Assembly (NCBI GenBank): GCA_022829145.1
Contig: CM040747.1
Location: 40,728,613 to 40,792,612, forward strand
Length of the DNA stretch: 64,000 nucleotides
Origin: Albula goreensis
Lineage: Eukaryota; Chordata; Actinopteri; Albuliformes; Albulidae
Direction of reading: 5' to 3'
The translations under genes and the position numbers were made by a program. Below the pieces are notes generated by a model. The model was not told the DNA's origin. It did not search any database and saw nothing but the letters and a program-made list of their open reading frames with translations. Numbering within the stretch: the stretch's first letter is position 1; each line of letters starts with the position of its first letter. Below, one piece after another: positions 44,855 through 57,224 of this stretch.

Positions 44855-45095
44855 TCTCTCCAGCGCACTCTGATGAAGTTGAAGAAGGAGGAGCTGAAAC
44901 AGTTTCAGAGCCATCTGAGTCAGTATTACCCAGAATGCACTGTGAGACAACAGGAGGACCTTGAGGCCCTGCATGTAGTTGAGAAGATGCTGGAGACCTG
45001 TGGCAGTGAGAGATCTCTGAAGATCACACTCCACATCCTGAGGAAAATGAAGCAGAAGGATCTCACTGACTCACTGGAGAGAGATGAGCAGAAGA
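44855..45095 (+). CDS. NLR gene, PYRIN-like death-fold exon
   Basis: 241 bp, acceptor TTTATTTCAG, donor GTAAGA. Encodes SLQRTLMKLKKEELKQFQSH, PECTVRQQEDLEALHVVEKM and SLKITLHILRKMKQKDLTDS. The helical pattern L-x-x-L-K-x-E-E-L-x-x-F with the late ITLxIL..M.xxDL helix is that of PYD/DAPIN domains found at the N-terminus of many fish NLRs, where they would recruit the adaptor ASC; that role is inferred. It enters in phase 0 and leaves one base, completed by the FISNA exon. An alternative acceptor (CTCCAG, 9 bases in) would drop three residues. Confidence 0.88.
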
Positions 45096-46191
45096 GTAAG
45101 ACACTATTTTGTGTAAATCAGTCATTAATATATCAGTATTAGCAACTGCAAACAAGCCACTAAAGAGTGAATGTGTTTGTGCTGTGACTATTCCTTAGTA
45201 AACCTGGCCCTGAGAGAGATGTGCAATACACAGGCCCCTTATGTAAGGATGTAAATGTTGGAAAAAGCTCATTAATGCAGATTTAAAAAGCTGTGGCAGA
45301 ATCAGTTTAGCAGTTTAATGTCTGAAAGAGAAGCAGATTGAGCAAAGTACTGATTTAAAACTTTGATCATGCACTGACCAATCAGGATGTTTTCCACATT
45401 CCCTTTAAATGAGTGGATGCATCACACATCCTTATTTTTCCATGTTTGTTAGTGCAGGTTTTCTGCCTCTACTTTTCTGTATCTCTTATGCCCTTAGTGT
45501 GGTGTCAAATGAGCACCACAGGCAGGTGCAGTTCTTCATAAAGTGGCTGTAGTGCACATTAACACCAGAATAATGGATATGTTAAAATAATAGTAAGAGA
45601 GCACATGCCAGATAACACAGAAAAATATGACTGTGCCAAACAGATCGTATTTTAGTGTTCTGTTCTAACATCTGAAAAGCATTTTCAGCATTTCAGCATC
45701 ACAAGAATAATACATCATTCCACCAACAGCCACCAAATGAAACTCAATTTATGATATTATTACTGTTAATAAGATATTAGTGTTGTGTGATCTTAACATA
45801 TATAGAAAAAGTTCTGAAATGTCATCTAAACTGAGTGGCCCTTTGCACCAGGTTGTGAAGCTGCCTATACAGTTTAGAGCAGATATACCTGAATATTTGT
45901 ACTGCTATGATGGGTTCACCATAGATTAACTTAATCTCTTAATCTCATTTCACGTTGGTAAACCTTACGCTCGATAGTTCCCCTACTCTGGTGTGTCTTC
46001 GTGAACAAGGCAGAATCTATTTCTGTTCACCATTTTTGATTGATCACCATTCAGATTGTTGGAGTGATGTGTAACACACTGTGTGACAGACTTGCGTAAA
46101 ATATTTTATCAAAGGGAAAAGTTATAACAATTTTTTCAACTGATTATTTTTTTAATATAAGTAAATTATCTGTCATATTTCTTCTTCTCAG
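45096..46191. other. NLR intron
   Basis: AT-rich intron between the PYRIN-like and FISNA-NACHT exons with a T-rich tract and CTTCTTCTCAG at its 3' end. No other feature seen. Confidence 0.7.
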
Positions 46192-47983
46192 GAAAAAAAC
46201 TCACAAGAGCCCAACAGACACTGAAATCTGATCTGAAGAAGAAGTTTGAATGCATATTTGAAGGTTTGGTACAGCAGGGCCACCCAACCCTCCTCAATGA
46301 GATCTATACAGAGCTCTACATCACAGAGGGAGGAGGTGGGGGGGTCAATAACGAACATGAGGTCAGACAGATTGAGGCAGCATCCAAGAGACAAACCACA
46401 CAGGAGACTGCAATCCTCTGCAATGACATCTTTAAACCTTTACCTGGACAGGAGAAACACATCAGAACTGTGCTTACAAAGGGCATCGCTGGCATTGGGA
46501 AAACTGTCTCTGTGCAGAAGTTCATTCTGGACTGGGCAGAAGGAAAAGCCAATCAGGATATTAATTTAATCTTCACTCTTCCTTTCCGAGACCTGAACTT
46601 AAAGAAGGAGAGAGAATTCAGTCTGATGCAACTCCTCCAGCACTACTTTCCACAGCTGAAAGAGATTGAAAGTGATGAACATGATGAAGTCAAAGTTGTG
46701 TTCATCTTTGATGGTCTGGATGAGTGTCGACTTCCTCTAGATTTCCAGAACAATAAGATCTGCTGTGATGTAACAGAGTCGGCATCAGTGGACGTGCTGC
46801 TGACCAACCTCATTCAGGGGAATCTGCTTCCCTCTGCTCTCCTCTGGATCACCTCCCGACCAGCAGCAGCCAATCAGATCCCTCCTGAGTGTGTCCACCA
46901 GGTGACAGAGATACGAGGGTTCAATGACCCACAGAAGGAGGAGTACTTCAGGAAGAGAATCAGAGATCAGAACCTGGCCAGCAGAATTATCTCACACATA
47001 AAGTCATCCAGGAGTCTCTACATCATGTGTCACATTCCAGTCTTCTGCTGGATTTCTGCTACAGTTCTGGAGACATTGTTGGGTAAAGCAGACAGTGGAG
47101 AACTGCCCAGAACTCTGACTGAAATGTACACACACTTCCTGCTCATTCAGACCAATGTGAAGAATCAGAAGTATCATGGCACCAATGAGACAAACCCAAA
47201 GAAGATCTCAGCATCAGATGCAGAAATGATCGTGAAACTGGGGAAGCTGGCTTTTCTACAGCTGCAAAAGGGCAATCTGATATTCTATGAAGAGGACCTG
47301 AGAGAGAGTGGCATTGATGTCAGTGAAGCTTCAGTGTACTCTGGGGTGTGCACAGAAATCTTTAAAGAGGAGTCTGGGTTGCGTCAGGAGAAAGTCTACT
47401 GCTTTGTGCATCTGAGCATTCAGGAGTTTCTGGCTGCCTTGTTTGTGTTTCATTCATGCGTAAATGAGAACAGAAATGCCCTCAGACCACAAAAGTCAAA
47501 ACCTGAGGATGACAGAATGCAGCTGTCTGATTTACACTGGAGTGCAGTGGATCAGGCCTTACAGAGTAAGAATGGACACCTGGACCTTTTCCTCCGATTC
47601 CTTCTGGGCCTCTCACTGGACTCCACTCAGACTCTCTTAGGAGACGTACTGAAGCAGAGAGGAAGCAGATCAGAGAGCATAAGGAAAACAGTCCAGTACA
47701 TTAAGTGGAAGATCAGAGAAGAGTCTTCAGCAGAGAGGACCATCAATCTGTTCCACTGTCTGAATGAACTGAATGACAACTCTCTCGTGGAGGAAATCCA
47801 GACTTCCCTGAGATCAGGAAGACTTTCTGATGAAGAGCTGAAACCACACCAATGCTCAGCTCTGGCCTTTGTGTTACTGATGTCAGAGGAGGTCCTGGAT
47901 GAGTTTGACTTGAAGACGTACAACACATCAGCAGCAGGTCAGCAGAGACTGGTACCAGTAGTGAGGACCTGCAGGAAGGCCAA
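46192..47983 (+). CDS. NLR gene, FISNA-NACHT exon
   Basis: 1,792-bp open exon. FISNA part: [20 protein letters not shown] to [17 protein letters not shown] ATPase: Walker A GIAGIGKT (about residue 274 of the spliced protein), [12 protein letters not shown], Walker [11 protein letters not shown] (~346), sensor [10 protein letters not shown], winged-helix/NACHT-associated part with [18 protein letters not shown], then a helical tail ending RTCRKAK. This is a cytosolic NOD-like receptor core that oligomerises on nucleotide binding. Donor GTGAGT at 47984 leaves two bases, the phase expected for an LRR exon, but no LRR exon follows in 4.5 kb before the palindrome centre. Fully open, with all nucleotide-binding residues present. 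Confidence 0.95.
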
Positions 47984-48374
47984 GTGAGTACTGTTACATC
48001 ATTCACAATGCAGATGATTGACACTGATATTTGCATAAACAGTTTATAATTATGTGAGAATAATGTGCATGAACATAACTCAGTTAGCCCCTGTCTTCCC
48101 TCAGAATATGTTAACATACAAAATTTCAAAACATTATATTATCTGTTCCAAAGGGACAGAAACCATTTTTCTGCTCGCTACTATACCACTGGGTGTGTAT
48201 TTATGAAAGAAAATCCATGGTAAAATACATTAATCTGAATGTGATGTTTTTAACAAGTGACCTAGTAGGATGCAGAAAATGAATCTGCAACTTTAAATTA
48301 TGTTCAATAGTTAGCATTTTTATTCTTCCAGCTTAAGTGCCAAATTTTACTGCAGTTTATGTGTTCCTCATCTC
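47984..48374. other. Sequence after the last NLR exon
   Basis: AT-rich, no LRR exon. Mirrored in the right arm at 56835-57224. Confidence 0.6.
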
Positions 48375-48845
48375 CACAGCATCCTCTCTGAATTTGGAGT
48401 TTGTGCTGTAGGTATAGAGGTAGGGGTTGGGGGGTTGACAGGGGGTGAGCTCACTGCATTTCCTGCACAGCTTGGGCATGCTGTGATAGCACACCCCATC
48501 CCTGTTGTTCCCCAGTGTGCTGGTGCTGGGGATGTGGCTCACTCTGCCTACTGCAGAGGGGTGGGGTTTGACCTGGCCCAGCCATTTCCTGGCCCCTGTA
48601 CAAACTCTGCCCTCTTCTAGGACCCTCCTGGTGTCAGATTTGAACTAAACAAACCATGTTACAGCACTGAGGTGCTATACGGCTTCCTTATAGTGCTGCA
48701 CAGTGACCAGTTTGTTCTCCATCTCAGAAAGGGGCTCAGTGGTGAAATTACTGAGGGACTCTTATCCTTCCCCTCTCTATAGAGGTTCCAGAACCTCTCC
48801 AGGGCATTAGCATTTTAAAGCTAACCTCAAAGATGTCAGTGGGGC
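48375..48845 (-). pseudogene. Degenerate CCHC zinc-knuckle retroelement fragment, left copy
   Basis: Minus-strand pieces in different frames: TDIFEVSFKMLMP, LERFWNLYREGKDE, PLSEMENKLVTVQHYKEA and HIPSTSTLGNNRDGVCYH followed by MPKLCRKCSEL. The order (strand-rich N-part, then a knuckle starting C-x2-C) resembles the gag-like ORF1/ZCCHC proteins spread by fish retroelements. Multiple stops and frameshifts; the knuckle ends after its second Cys. Family is my judgement from pattern only. Confidence 0.45.
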
Positions 48846-48951
48846 CTGGAACCTTCACCTCCAAACAGGTCATGCTGGGCATTTTGGTCTCTGTCTGTGG
48901 AGGATGGGTGGGATGTTGTACCATCCTTATTGTTCTGTCCACTGGCTCTAT

Positions 48952-49875
48952 CATGCCAAATTTGATCCACCTGGGAAATTTGATGTGGCGTCACGCAACA
49001 ATGGGTTCTGAACAGCTGATGTAGCGTCTCCATTGAAAAACAAAAAAGGCAAATACATATTTTACAAAGGGGCATGCTTTGTAAGTGTTAGTGACCAAAG
49101 TCTTTGGTGAAGTTATAGTGGCAAGCAAACGATGGTGGTGAACCTTAAGATTCAACCTGGTGGGTGTACAAATTCATGAGTCAAATTACTGGTCACTCCT
49201 GAATGCTGGCCAGGGTGCATATTTACTTACACAAACATAAACAGTAAATGCAGCGATCTGACCAGCTTTCCTGTGGTCATCTTTATTATGAAAGCCAAAT
49301 AGTCCAGTATTACATTGAAAAGAATCATTCTGTCCATTGAAAATACATCATTATCCAGTGGTGTTCGCTAGCTAGCATTTTTCATAGCATTATGTTTCTC
49401 TGAAACAAACATTATTTCTGTCTGCCTTTCCAATGAGTTTTTCAATGTTTTTTTACCTTGACATTGAAAGACGGATACCATTTTCCATCATTATCAGCTA
49501 CTGGTTATCTTCACATGTGTATTTAAGGTATCTGTATGTGCTGTAGGTTTGATGTGTGAAAAATTAAACTAGCTAGCAATAATTATTAAGTATTGGACAT
49601 TAGCTTCAGTGCAGTTACCATCATCTTCAATACATCCTCATTAATTGTAAAAATCTCAAAACTGCATTAAAATGATTTAACTCTGCTCTCTTCATGAGGT
49701 CGCATAAATCTTCCTGAGGTATGGTCTTGCAAAACTGCGAGCGATTTAATTTCCTAACTTTCTAAACGTTAGATCATCCCTGTGTTGTTATAGCAATGGA
49801 CACGATGTCTGCTGTTTAGAACCCATTGTTGCGTCAGGCTGGATCAAATTTCCTGGATGGATCAAATTTCACATG
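48952..49875. mobile_element. Inverted-repeat-bounded element (~0.92 kb), left copy
   Basis: 48952-49034 and 49795-49875 are inverted repeats of each other over ~80 bases (shared ACGCAACAATGGGTTCT and AAATTTGATCCA), with ~75-80% identity by eye. The interior is AT-rich with no transposase. Consistent with a non-autonomous DNA transposon; no clear target duplication. Mirrored at 55350-56262. Confidence 0.5.
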
Positions 49876-51059
49876 ACAGCTCCTCTGTTGTTCACTGGAT
49901 GCCCGGTGCTCCTTGTGGCTCTTTTGGCGATGGTTGTGGAGTTGGACTTGGCGGCGATGCCATCTTCCTCCCCAGGTCCTCATGAGATGAACAGTGTTGA
50001 TATCTGCAGGAGACTCAAGAACAATCCAAACACAGCTGGCAAAACCAACATTACAAGATTATTACATCTTTCACCATGAGGAGTAAGCAAAGGGTCTTTT
50101 TGTTATTCTGGCTAAAAGGACACTTACTCTAAAACTGTGACTCACAGTAGAGATAATGATGGTATATTCTGTTATGCAGTCCTGTCTTTAAGTATGATCG
50201 CATCGTGTGAAGCTGTTCTCCACACACAGAATGTATCTGATGCCCAGTCATTTGATTGAGTTAGGAACTCACTCACCACTTTCCTAACGGTCGTGTTAGC
50301 TGATGACATGCTCATGTATTTGACCTGTGTTTAGACACTCACCACCAGGGTGCTGCTCACTCTCTCAAAAGCATATTGATTCTTTGGAGTTCCAGAAATT
50401 GTTTTAAAAATATTTTTTATTGCTTGTGAATTAGTGAAAAGTGTTAAAATCTCTATGTCTCAAATACTCAGACAAAATTTAACTTAGATGCTGCCCCTGT
50501 CAGGGGGATCATGTCATCCACCCACAACCAACACCCCACCTGCCTGTCCCTCCCATACCCCCACCTGAGTCTGTCCAACCCAATCCAACTCACCCCAACC
50601 CTAGAAGGCCCCTCCCATCCTGCCCCCCACATACACAGTGAGGGAAATACTAGGGAAAGAGATGGAGAGACTGTGGAAACAAAGAGAAAGAGCTTAGAAA
50701 GAAAGAATGAAAGAGACATATGATATTCAATACAGGAAACTGTAGAGATCATATATTTTTTCATTTTTCATTTTACAACTTTCATGTACAGAATGAAAGA
50801 AAATTGTATTATGTGCATGATATTTGCCCAGCAGTAGAAATAAATTCAGAATAAAGTTCTGTGAAGGTCTTGATCATAGAGGTTAAACATCACAGATTGA
50901 GGGTTAAAACATTACTCTGACTTTTATAACTGGCCACTTACTTGCAACCAGAAGCAATGTGAAATAACTGCAGTAATAACAATATTACTTGATATATTTT
51001 CCTTGATGATCATTTTCCACAATCCATTTTATAATATGAACATTAAAAAGTGACAGTAG
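49876..51059. other. Unassigned stretch
   Basis: No gene seen. C-rich low-complexity part near 50510-50640 and AT-rich remainder. Confidence 0.5.
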
Positions 51060-51310
51060 GTTAATGTATTGTGTAAAAAGTGACAGTAGGTGTTGCTGAA
51101 TTGTGTTAAAAGCAGACCTGTCCTCAACACCTCTATTAGCTTTATAGGCAAATTGCATTGGGTCTAGTAAACCCTCCGCTTAGTTATGTAGCTTTTACTT
51201 GACCAATCTCTCAAATGATTTCATGACCAATGAGGTCAGTGCCACTGGCCTCAGTGCCACTGAGTTCTTTAGGGGTTTTGTTCTTTGCTATGGGTAACAA
51301 TGATTGACTC
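51060..51310 (-). pseudogene. LINE reverse-transcriptase fragment, left copy
   Basis: Minus-strand pieces: IAKNKTPKELSG, then in another frame RPVALTSLVMKSFERLVK, and after a stop DPMQFAYKANRGVEDRSAFN and TIQQH. This is the RT finger/palm block of a Rex/CR1-like LINE (the RPVALTS..MKxFERL..DPxQFAYxxxRGVxD pattern). It is a different family from the LINE at 4143. Frameshifts and stops make it dead. Mirrored at 53920-54190. Confidence 0.75.
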
Positions 51311-52504
51311 CTTGTGGAGTTAAAGTGAATGAAGTTTATGATATTGTGCCGCCACGCTTTGATGGTGATGGCAAGAATAGCATGCATGTTGGTATCTTTA
51401 TTAAAGTAAATTAGTGATGAATCACCCACATGCATAAATCATACATCAATAATAGCCTAATTTTACACATGATCCATGATGATGTACATACAGAAAAATA
51501 GAAATGCATAGCAAAAATAGCACATTGTCAATGTTTTAGAAACCCCCAAAATAATCATGTTTTCAGGGGAGCTCATGTCTTATTAAAAATAGCACCCTGC
51601 CTGAATGACAGATACTGTTTAGTAAAATTAGAGCTTTGACACCATGGGTTTTTTTTCAAAATTTAGTTCAGATATTATGTTGTTGTTCCCATTTTAAAAA
51701 GTAATTACAATATGTTCACCTTCTTCCAGCCATTTATAGTTTGTCCTTATGAAACTCCTTTGGCTTTTAGATGTACTGTTGACTCACCTTGCTTTTCAAA
51801 TGAGCTAATTTAGTTAAATTTTCCTCTAGTTTATAGTCACTGTTTGTACTTCAAATGCAATATTATTTATGATCAATTCATTTTCCTCCCTTTTTTCAGA
51901 ACCTGATTTAATTGCAAGGGTTTTGTATCTCACATTTTAGAAGGTCCCTGTTAAGATCATATTATGTTTCTTGCTTTGTTTTATCCAGACAGAATTAATA
52001 CATGCTATAATTTGATATATAGTAGGCTCAAGTCCAAAAAAGAGATATTATGTTTCCAGAAAGAGAGTGTTCTTTGTGGATGAACATCATAAGTACTAAA
52101 AGCTATGACAATAGTGTTCTGGTCCAACAGTGGTGTTGGAACAACCTCTACTTTTACAATTTTAGGGCATAATGAATGTGATATAAACCATCGGTTGATC
52201 CTAGATTTAGATGGGCCAGTTTTATTACTCCAAGTAACCATTTGATCAGGGTTCCTGACTCTTAAAATGCTGGTTGGGTCAAACAGACATCATATTGGTG
52301 AAGAAGGTGTGATTACAGTTTTGTTGGGGCCTGTGATGTCATAAATCAATGTAATTTAAGGCTAGTTTAAAATCCCCACCTAATTAAATGTTCAGATTAG
52401 GATTGATTTCTCAGAATTCATCGTGAATAGCATCTAGGAAATAATTATTTCACTTATTTTGGCTGTAACCATAAATATTCCCAGGCAAATAAACAATTCC
52501 AAAA
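51311..52504. other. Unassigned AT-rich stretch near the palindrome centre
   Basis: No gene or known repeat recognised; mirrored at 52722-53919 with scattered substitutions. Confidence 0.55.
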
Positions 52505-52721
52505 CTGACCATCTGTTGTGAAAACTACAAAGTCATAATGACCTGCATGGTTGAGATTAGATGAAACAACTTACATTTATGTTTTAAAAAAGAAGCCCAG
52601 TAGTATTGAGTATTGAATTATTTCAATAATTAATCGACCATCCCTTGACTGTTGGTGAGATTCTCCTATAATTCCTCCAAGTACGTTTCAGATGATCCAG
52701 CAAGTTGTGACAGACAGGCCA
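52505..52721. other. Palindrome loop
   Basis: About 217 bases with no mirror partner, between GGCAAATAAACAATTCCAAA (left arm end) and its complement beginning near 52722. AT-rich; no motif recognised. Confidence 0.85.
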
Positions 52722-53919
52722 TTTTTTGGATTGTTTATTTGCCTGGGAATATTTATGGTTACAGCCAAAATAAGTGAAATAATTATTTCCTAGATGCTAT
52801 TCATAATGAATTCTGAGAAATCAATCCCTAATCTGAACATTTAATTATTGTGGGATTTTAAACTAGCCTTAAATTACATTGATTTATGACATCACAGGCC
52901 CCAACAAACTGTAATCACCTTCTTAACCAATATGATGTCTATTTGACCCAACCAGCATTTTAAGAGTCAGGAACCTGATCAAATGGTTACTTGGAGTAAT
53001 AAAACTGGCCATCTAAATCTAGGATCAACCGATGGTTTATATCACATTCATTATGCCTAAATTGTAAAAGTAGAGGTTGTTCCAGCACCACTGTTGGACC
53101 AGAACACTATTGTCATAGCTTTTAGTACTTATGATGTTCATCCACAAAGAACACTCTCTTTCTGGAAACATAATATCTCTTTTTGGACTTGAGCCTACTA
53201 TATCAAATTATAGCATGTATTAATTCTGTCTGGATAAAACAAAGCAAGAAACATAATATGATCTTAACAGGGACCTTCTAAAATGTGAGATACAAACCCT
53301 AGCAATTAAATCAGGTTCTGAAAAAAGGAGGAAAATGAATTGATCATAAATAATATTGCATTTTGAAGTACAAACAGTGACTATGAACTAGAGGAAAATT
53401 TAACTAAATTAGCTCATTTTGAAAAGCAAGGTGAGTCAACAGTACATCTAAAAGCCAAAGGAGTTTCATAAGGACAAACTATAAATGGCTGGAAGAAGGT
53501 AGACATATTGTAATTACTTTTTAAAATGGGAACAACAACATAATATCTGAACTAAATTTAAATGGTATCTTGGATAAAAAAAAAAATGTCAAATGCTAAT
53601 TTTTAAACAGTATCTGGTCATTCAGGCAGGGTGTGAACTCACAGGGGAGCCAGGGAGCTTATTGAGCTCCCCTGAAAACATGATTTGTGAAATTTTGTTT
53701 CTAAAAACATTGACAATGCTATTTTTGCTATGCATTTCTATTTTCTGTAACATCATCATGGATCATGTAAAATTAGGCTATTATTGATGTATGATTTATG
53801 CATGTGGGTGATTCATCACTAATTCACTTTAATAAAGATACCAACATGCATGCTATTCTTGCCATCACCATCAATGCGTGGCTGACAATATCATAAACTT
53901 CATTCCTTTAACTCACAAG

Positions 53920-54190
53920 GAGTCAATCATTGTTACCCATAGCAAAAGAACAAAACCCCAAAGAACTCAGTGGCACTGGGCCAGTGGCACTGACCTCATT
54001 GGTCATGAAATCATTTGAGAGATTGGTCAAGTAAAAGCTACATAACAAAGCGGAGGGTTTACTCAGACCCAATGCAATTTGCCTATAAAGCTAATAGAGG
54101 TGTTGAGGACAGGTCTGCTTTTAACACAATTCAACAACACTACTGTCACTTTTTACACAATACATTAACCTACTGTCACTTTTTAATGTT
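53920..54190 (+). pseudogene. LINE reverse-transcriptase fragment, right copy
   Basis: Mirror of 51060-51310. DPMQFAYKANRGVEDRSAFN is intact at 54070-54130, preceded by ALTSLVMKSFERLVK-type residues at ~53988-54030. Dead fragment. Confidence 0.75.
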
Positions 54191-55349
54191 CATATTATTA
54201 AAATGGATTGTGGAAAATGATCATCAAGTAAAATATATCAAGTAATATTATTATTACTACAGTTATTTCACATTGCTTCTGTTTGCAACTAAGTGGCCAG
54301 TTATAAAAGTCAGAGTAATGTTTTAACCCTCAATCTGTGATGTTTGACCTCTATGATCAAGACCCATCACAGAACTTTATTCTGAGTTTATTTCTACTGC
54401 TGAGCAAATATCATGCACATAATGCAATTTTCTTTCATTCTGTACAAAAAGTTGTAAAATGAAAAAATGAAAAAAATATATGATCTCTACAGTTTCCTGT
54501 ATTGAATATCATATGTCTCTTTCATTCTTTCTTTCTAAGCTCTTTCTCTTTGTTTCACAGTCTCTCCATCTCTTTCCTCGTATTTCCCTCACTGTGTATG
54601 TGGGGGCAGGATGGGAGGGCCTTCTAGGGTTGGGGTGAGTTGGATTGGGTTGGACAGACTCAGGTGGGGGTATGGGAGGGACAGGCAGGCAGGGTGTTGG
54701 TTGTGGTGGATGACATGATCCCCTGACAGGGCAGCATCTAAGTTAAATTTTGTCTGAGTATTTGAGACATAGAGATTTTTTCACTAACACTTTTCACTAA
54801 TTCACAAGCAATAAAAAATATTTTTTTAAAACAATTTCTGGAACTCCAAAGAATCAATATGCTTTTGAAGTGAGCAGCACCCTGGTGGTGAGTGTCTAAA
54901 CACAGGTCAAATACATGGAGCATGTCATCAGCTAAACCACGTTAGGAAAGTGGTGAGTGAGTTCCTAACTCAATCAAATGACTGGACATCAGATACATTC
55001 TTTGTGTAAGAGAACAGCTTCACACGATGCGATCATATTTAAAGACAGGACTGCATAACAGAATATACCATCATTATCTCTACTGTGAGTCACAGTTTTA
55101 GATTAAGTGTCCTTTTAGCCAGAATAGCAAAGACCCTTTGCTTACTCCTCGTGGTGAAAGATGTAATAATCTTGTAATGTTGGTTTTGCAAGCTGTGTTT
55201 GGATTGTTCTTGAGTCTCCTGCAGATATCAACACTGTTCATCTCATGAGGACCTGGGAGGAAGATGGCATTGCGCCAAGTCCAACTCCACAACCATCGCC
55301 AAAAGAGCTGCAAGGAGCACCGGGCATCCAGTGGAACAACAGAGGAGCT
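54191..55349. other. Unassigned stretch, right arm
   Basis: Mirror of 49876-51059. No gene seen. Confidence 0.5.
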
Positions 55350-56262
55350 GTCATGTGACATTTGATCCATCCAGGAAATTTGATCCAGCCTAACGCAACA
55401 ATGGGTTCTAAACAGCAGACATAGCGTCCATTGCTATAACAACACAGGGATGATGTAATGTTTAGAATGTTAGGAAATTAAATCGCTCTCAATTTTGCAA
55501 GACCATACCTCGCTACCTCATGAAGAGAGCAGAGTTAAATCATTTTAATGCAGTTTTGAGATTTTTACAATTAATGAGGATTGAAGATGATGGTAACTGC
55601 ACTGAAGCTAATGTCCAATACTTAATAATTATTGCTAGCTAGTTTAATTTTCACATCAAACCTACAGCACATACAGATACCTTAAATACACATGTGAAGA
55701 TAACCAGTAGCTGATAATGATGGAAAATGGTATCCGTCTTTCAATGTCAAGGTAAAAAAACATTGAAAAACTCATTGGAAAGGCAGACAGAAATAATGTT
55801 TGTTTCAGAGAAACATAATGCTATGAAAAATGCTAGCTAGCGAACACCACTGGATAATGATGTATTTTCAATGGACAGAATGATTCTTTTCAATGTAATA
55901 CTGGACTATTTGGCTTTCATAATAAAGATGACCACAGGAAAGCTGGTCAGATCGCTGCATTTACTGTTTATGTTTGTGTAAGTAAATATGCACCCTGGCC
56001 AGCACTCAGGAGTGACCAGTAATTTGACTCATGAATTTGTACACCCACCAGGTTGAATCTTAAGGTTCACCACCATCGTTTGCTTGCCACTATAACTTCA
56101 CCAAAGACTTTGGTCACTAACACTTACAAAGCATGCCCCTTTGTAAAATATGTATTTGCCTTTTTTGTTTTTCAATGGAGACGCTACATCAGCTGTTCAG
56201 AACCCATTGTTGCGTGACGCCACATCAAATTTCCCAGGTGGATCAAATTTGGCATGATAGAG
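55350..56262. mobile_element. Inverted-repeat-bounded element, right copy
   Basis: Mirror of the element at 48952. Inverted repeats at about 55350-55435 and 56180-56262. Confidence 0.5.
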
Positions 56263-56364
56263 CCAGTGGACAGAACAATAAGGATGGTACAACATCCCAC
56301 CCATCCTCCACAGACAGAGACCAAAATGCCCAGCATGACCTGTTTGGAGGTGAAGGTTCCAGGC

Positions 56365-56830
56365 CCCACTGACATCTTTGAGGTTAGCTTTAAAATGCTA
56401 ATGCCCTGGAGAGGTTCTGGAACCTCTATAGAGAGGGGAAGGATAAGAGTCCCTCAGTAATTTCACCACTGAGCCCCTTTCTGAGATGGAGAACAAACTG
56501 GTCACTGTGCAGCACTATAAGGAAGCCGTATAGCACCTCAGTGCTGTAACATGGTTTGTTTAGTTCAAATCTGACACCAGGAGGTCCTAGAAGAGGGCAG
56601 AGTTTGTACAGGGGCCAGGAAGTGGCTGGGCCAGGTCAAACCCCACCCCTCTGCAGTAGGCAGAGTGAGCCACATCCCCAGCACCAGCACACTGGGGAAC
56701 AACAGGGATGGGGTGTGCTATCACAGCATGCCCAAGCTGTGCAGGAAATGCAGTGAGCTCACCCCTGTCAACCCCCCAACCCCTACCTCTATACCTACAG
56801 CACAAACTCCAAATTCAGAGAGGATGCTGT
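56365..56830 (+). pseudogene. Degenerate CCHC zinc-knuckle retroelement fragment, right copy
   Basis: Mirror of 48375-48845. GNNRDGVCYHSMPKLCRKCS reads on the plus strand near 56694-56753. Same breaks as the left copy plus small length differences. Confidence 0.45.
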
Positions 56831-57224
56831 GGAGATGAGGAACACATAAACTGCAGTAAAATTTGATACTTAAGCTGGAAGAATAAAAATGCTAACTATT
56901 GAACATAATTTAAAGTTGCAGATTCATTTTCTGCATCCTACTAGGTCACTTGTTAAAAAACATCACATTCAGATTAATGTATTTTACCATTGGATTTTCT
57001 TTCATAAATACACACCCAGTGGTATAAAATGGAGCAGAAAAATTGTTTCTGTCCTTTGGAACAGATAATATAATGTTTTGAAATTTTTGTATGTTAACAT
57101 ATTCTGAGGGAAGACTGGGGCTAACTGAGTTATGTTCATGCACATTATTCTCACATAATTATAAACTGTTTATGCAAATATCAGTGTCAATCATCTGCAT
57201 TGTGAATGATGTAACAGTACTCAC

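Larger units (their letters stand above)
41161..52504 (+). repeat. Left arm of giant imperfect palindrome
   Basis: This segment reappears as its reverse complement at 52722-64000. Matching landmarks in mirrored order: 31-bp minisatellite, linker exon, 73-bp, 29-bp and 40-bp minisatellites, PYRIN-like exon, FISNA-NACHT exon, CCHC fragment, inverted-repeat element, LINE RT fragment. Left and right coordinates of matching bases sum to ~105,200 throughout, so there are only small net length changes. Left boundary given is the mirror of the window end, not the true end. Confidence 0.95.
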
